The translations under genes were made by a program, and so were the position numbers. A stretch of 64,000 nt of DNA from Lanius collurio (Eukaryota; Chordata; Aves; Passeriformes; Laniidae), in NCBI GenBank assembly GCA_020086605.1, contig JACBWW010000041.1, positions 2,811,951 to 2,875,950 of the forward strand. The letters are read 5' to 3'. The notes beneath the pieces were generated by a model. That model did not search any database and was not told where the DNA came from. It saw only the letters and a program-made list of their open reading frames with translations. Below, one piece after another: positions 60,056-64,000 of the stretch (positions are counted from its first letter, which is position 1; each line of letters starts with the position of its first letter).

Positions 60056-63000
60056 GCAAGTATTGACAGTGACTGAAGGATGCTCCTCCTTACCTGAATT
60101 ATTCTCTCATTGTGCCTTTCCTAGAATATTGTTTACATTTTGTAAACTCAAGTCCATTTGACGTTTATTTTCTGTTGATTTTTGAAAGCTGTATGTTCCC
60201 CTGGTTGCTGTGTTTTGAGAAACTTGCTGATATTCTGTGCTTTGATGTCCTCCCCCATCTGTGCAAAATATGAAATTTTTTTTTTTTTGAGAGTTTTAAG
60301 TAATACCTGTTTGGGCTAAGGCAGATTTGAGCAGTCTTTTTTGGAATAAGCAACAAATTGCGTTGTCATTTGTTCAGTGCACCGTGGAATGTGCTGGCCA
60401 GAACAGCAGTGTTAGTATCTGGTATATGTGTGACATCAGAGCACGCTGTAGTATCCTGATATAAATTTAAGCATTGAAACAGCCTTGAAATTTGAACTCT
60501 TTCAAATCCAGTGTATTGATCTCAGACTAAGCTGGAATTCCATGCTTATTTTTAAGTAGGTCTTTCTTCCTCTTCATCCTTTAACAGTAAGGTCATGAGT
60601 TTTATTGATATGCTCCATTTCACTCCTTCAGAGGGCTTTGTATCTTCTGACACTGAAGATCAATATTCCTGTTAAACTAACTGTGACATGTCAGCCTTCC
60701 TCACTTCATTTCCTCCTCCTGTAGAAAAAGGAGATGTCAAGTTGAAGACGGAGGCCTTGAAGAAAGTAATCATTATGATTCTGAATGGTGAGAAGCTGCC
60801 TGGGCTCCTGATGACCATCATACGTTTTGTGCTGCCTCTCCAAGACCATACTATCAAAAAGCTGCTGCTTGTCTTTTGGGAGATTGTGCCAAAGACCACT
60901 CCAGATGGCAGGCTCCTGCAGGAAATGATCCTCGTGTGCGATGCATACAGAAAGGTATAGCCTCTTCTTTATTTCACTGATTGTGTTCCTGTGCTGGATC
61001 TTTATAGAAGGGGTATCATTTTGTGTTACTGAATAAATATAGGCATGGTTTATGCTCAGCATTTCCTTCCTAACAGTTGTGTGTCAGTGCTTCAGAGCTG
61101 GATGGCTGCAGATAGGCAGCTGACCTCCTACCAAGGAGTTCTATGTTCTTTTACTGGTACAACTTAACAAAACTTTAGTGCTCTTTGTTTCCATGTCAGT
61201 GAACATTAAAGGTGAGGGGTAGCATAATTATCATCTTCAAGGTGTCTTGGGACGAGCCATGGGCTATAAAGGGACACTATTGTGGTATATTTGGGAAACT
61301 CTTTCATAAAGATATTAAAGGCCTTCAACTTTGGGAATGGGTTGGAAACAGATGAGCTAATATATACAAGAAGTTAGTATCCAATGTGCAGGAATGCCCA
61401 CAGGCTGAGCTTTCACAGCCGTGGTAATGAGAGAAAACAAATACAATGCAGGAAAAAAATCATACAGGCTTTGTAAGTTTTACTGCCCAGAAAAAAATTC
61501 CTACAGGCTTTGTAAGTTTTACTGCCCAGAAATACATGTTTCTAAATATTGTGAGGCAGCAGTGCTTTAGGAAAGCATTTCTTGAGAAGACAGTAAAGTG
61601 TCATCATGGATGTTGAGAACTCATACCATGGGAAAGCTGCTCATGGGAGAAGGTTGCAAGTGCATTCATCTGGAGAATCTGTTATTTCAAATATGTTTCT
61701 TGCTGCTTTTAGGATCTTCAGCACCCAAATGAGTTCATCCGAGGCTCCACTCTGCGCTTTCTCTGCAAGCTGAAGGAGGCAGAGCTGCTGGAGCCCTTGA
61801 TGCCGGCCATCCGCGCGTGCCTGGAGCACCGGCACAGCTACGTGCGCAGGAACGCCGTCCTGGCAATTTACACCATCTACAGGCAAGGGCAGAAACAATT
61901 CACAGCCCTGCAGGCACAACACCATTAGTTTCATTCTTGAGAACTCAAATATTTATCGATCCCTGGGGTGGTGTTTAGAATTTTTATGTTTGGTTGCTTT
62001 TTCTCCTCAATCTTAATGGGTATCCTGGGGTTCTCCTCCTTACCGGTAGCTCTTTTAATTGCAATTTTTTCTTGTAAAGGAACTTTGAACATCTTATACC
62101 TGATGCTCCTGAATTGATCCATGATTTCTTGGTGAATGAGAAGGATGCAAGCTGCAAACGAAATGCATTTATGATGCTAATTCATGCAGATCAGGTAAGG
62201 ATACCTGCCCTCAAAATCGTTTGGTTTAATAATTGTAAATATGCTGGGTAACTAGCCAGTAGTTTGTTGGTAGTATAAACTACTTGTATTCATAAAAAGC
62301 CCATGTATGATAGTGTTAATGCTTTTGTGGGATATTTGGTAGTGATAATGTAGGTTTTTAGTGCTCCCTTTATTTTAAAGGAGAACTACTCTGTTTGGTG
62401 AAGGTGCTGAAAAAGTGAGCATAATGACATTGAGAAATGCTTCATTATCTACTGTTCTAAAGCTTTTGCAGTTGCATGAGAAAGAAACAGCAGTTTCTGT
62501 TTAGTGTTTTGGATTATTTGCTCTACAGGCAATTGTCTTTTGGGCCTAATTACCATTAGTTTTGTCTCTCACTTTGCCCTCTGTAGACAGGATGGATCAT
62601 TTTGCTCTTCACGTTTACAGTGTTTTCCAAAGTTGTTGAAGCATTGCAAAAAGGCTGTTTCTTGTTTTGATTCTTAGAATATATTTTGATTCATAATTCA
62701 ACTGAGTGAGCAGACTCTAAATAATATAAAATAATTTATCTTCTTTGTGTAGGATCGAGCTTTGGATTATTTGAGTACCTGTATTGACCAAGTGCAGACC
62801 TTTGGTGACATCCTGCAGTTGGTTATTGTTGAACTAATTTACAAGGTAAAAGGCAGATATTGTGGCACATTTAAAATAAATGCACGTGTTGGATTATATT
62901 GGACTGTTTTTTTTAAAAGGGATAGACTGTTGCTGGAAAAGGCATCATAGCTGCCTTTTAGTCCATGTCAGGAATATGTCATTGCTTAATACAGCTGCAT

Positions 63001-63522
63001 GGGATTTGTCTCTTGAAATGATGAAGAGCTCAAGTGTGCACAGTATAGAGCAATATGTCTGACATGATTTGCTGTGATGGGGACTGTTATCAGACTGAAC
63101 TTCATTGGGCATGAGCAGGGCATCTCTTACAGAGGTTGGTAGAGGCTCTGCCTTTCCTTTTGATGGGAGATTTTAAGACACTGTAGCATAGCTCAGAGTT
63201 GTTGAGAACAGCTTTTGAAGAGCTGTTGTAATTAGATTTTTACAGCTGTGAATGACACTTCCTGTCATCAGCAAAGTTTGCCACCTTTTGCTTAATCTTC
63301 TCATCTCTGTGAGATAGTGGAGCAGGTGAGCTGTAGGGTTGCTCTTTTCTTTATGTGCCAACTGTGGATCATTCTTTTATCAAGGTCTGTCATGCAAATC
63401 CATCAGAGAGAGCTCGGTTCATTCGCTGCATCTACAACCTGCTGCAGTCCTCGAGTCCTGCAGTGAAGTATGAAGCTGCAGGTACTCTGGTCACACTCTC
63501 CAGTGCACCCACAGCAATCAAG
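59965..63522 (+). CDS. COPB1: COPB1, coatomer subunit beta (beta-COP), N-terminal 279 residues, runs off right edge
   Basis: Beta-COP is a large subunit of the COPI coat, recruited by ARF1 to Golgi membranes for retrograde Golgi-to-ER and intra-Golgi transport. The coding exons in the window are 59965-60055, 60725-60954, 61713-61882, 62080-62194, 62753-62845 and 63385-63522, joining in frame (837 bases). The protein starts [18 protein letters not shown]. It continues through the HEAT-repeat adaptin-like trunk, with [77 protein letters not shown] and [17 protein letters not shown]. It is nearly identical to mammalian beta-COP as I know it. The appendage domain and the rest of the trunk (about 670 residues) lie beyond 64000. 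Two of the five introns between these exons have GC donors, forced by the reading frame. Identification is secure. Confidence 0.98.
60725..60954 (+). CDS. COPB1: COPB1 second coding exon
   Basis: Acceptor TCCTCCTCCTGTAG, completes Glu31 and encodes residues 32-107 ([14 protein letters not shown] to CDAYRK), donor GTATAG. It covers the first helices of the adaptin-like trunk. Confidence 0.97.
61463..61530. repeat. 39-bp tandem duplication in a COPB1 intron
   Basis: TACAGGCTTTGTAAGTTTTA followed by CTGCCCAGAAA occurs at 61463 and 61502 with almost no divergence, so it is a recent event. Confidence 0.92.
61713..61882 (+). CDS. COPB1: COPB1 third coding exon
   Basis: Acceptor GCTGCTTTTAG, residues 108-163 ([17 protein letters not shown] to IYTIY) plus two bases of Arg164. 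The donor is TACAG/GCAAGG, a second GC-type site; no GT occurs within the next 40 bases. It is noticeably more GC-rich than its introns. Confidence 0.96.
62080..62194 (+). CDS. COPB1: COPB1 fourth coding exon
   Basis: Acceptor TTCTTGTAAAG, completes Arg164 and encodes residues 165-202 ([17 protein letters not shown] to IHADQ), donor GTAAGG. The preceding intron is only 197 bases. Confidence 0.97.
62753..62845 (+). CDS. COPB1: COPB1 fifth coding exon
   Basis: Acceptor TCTTTGTGTAG, residues 203-233 ([17 protein letters not shown] to LIYK), donor GTAAAA. Phase 0 at both ends. Confidence 0.97.
63385..63522 (+). CDS. COPB1: COPB1 sixth coding exon
   Basis: Acceptor TTTTATCAAG, residues 234-279 ([15 protein letters not shown] to APTAIK), donor GTATGC. 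The next exon, expected to open with AAAQCY, is not found before the window ends. Confidence 0.97.
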
Positions 63523-64000
63523 GTATGCTAGTGAGGGGTTCAGCTCTTCAGTAGCTTCTAATGCAGTGAAATGAACACTGTGTGCTACATGTTGATCCTT
63601 TGAAGGAGTGAAGGCTTTGGTAATAGGGGCTGTGAAACACTTCTCATGTGAAACACTATCTTAAAGTATCTCTTAGAATTGGTCACAAAAAAAGACTGTG
63701 CAGACCTGGAGCTAGTGGACATTATGTCACTTTGGTGGGGGACAGGCTTGCCTGCTCTGCAGAATGTTGGACCAACCTGGAGTCTTCTTGGCCTAGTTAG
63801 CAAAGCAGACTTCAGCTGAAGATTTCAGAGATTGGATGAAATGTTTTACTCATGAATATGACTCATTTCAGACCAGGGTAGAAGCACAGAGCAGTGAAGA
63901 TTCATGTTGATTACTGATTCACCTGGGGTTCATAGTTCTATATTTGTACAGCTGATTATTTAAGATCACTCAGAAATTTTGAACTTGTATGGAAATTTCA

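Overview
This window is vertebrate nuclear DNA, most likely from a bird and probably a songbird. Three things support that. The genes have spliced, vertebrate-type exons. The recognisable interspersed repeats are almost all 3' fragments of avian-type CR1 LINEs. The three genes are neighbours in other amniotes (the PDE3B - PSMA1 - COPB1 block, chromosome 11p15 in human). There is nothing prokaryotic: no operons, ribosome binding sites or CRISPR arrays. Most long open reading frames here are chance or antisense frames.

Layout from left to right. Positions 1-21740 are the 5' part of the very large first intron of PDE3B (minus strand). It is AT-rich and holds old CR1 pieces, a GA-rich microsatellite and a 20-bp minisatellite, with no exon I could support. 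PDE3B coding exon 1 is at 21741-22736 (minus), inside a CpG island that continues to about 23300. Beyond it lies a roughly 1.35-kb segment present twice (23069-24418 and 24752-26100), one copy on each side of a 333-base run of N, which looks like an assembly false duplication. From 26101 to about 46900 is AT-rich intergenic DNA with CR1 fragments and one odd GC-rich, gene-like island (about 29355-31060, minus strand). PSMA1 (plus) occupies 47086-55371 in ten coding exons and is complete. A pyrimidine-rich tract (56600-57005) leads into the CpG-island promoter of COPB1 (plus). COPB1 coding starts at 59965 and runs off the right edge after six coding exons, giving the first 279 residues of about 950.

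Functionally the genes are independent housekeeping or signalling genes: cGMP-inhibited cyclic nucleotide phosphodiesterase 3B (insulin and cAMP signalling at membranes), the alpha-6 subunit of the 20S proteasome core, and the beta subunit of the COPI vesicle coat. PSMA1 and COPB1 are in tandem on the plus strand, and PDE3B is divergent from them.

The observations most worth checking are: the gap-flanking duplication; two GC-AG introns among the first five introns that interrupt the COPB1 coding sequence; exact cAMP-response and unfolded-protein-response type motifs in the COPB1 promoter; and the GC-rich island at 29.4-31.1 kb, with a signal-peptide frame, a membrane-segment frame, splice signals and a polyadenylation signal but a broken reading frame. 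I did not find a new molecular system that I could defend.
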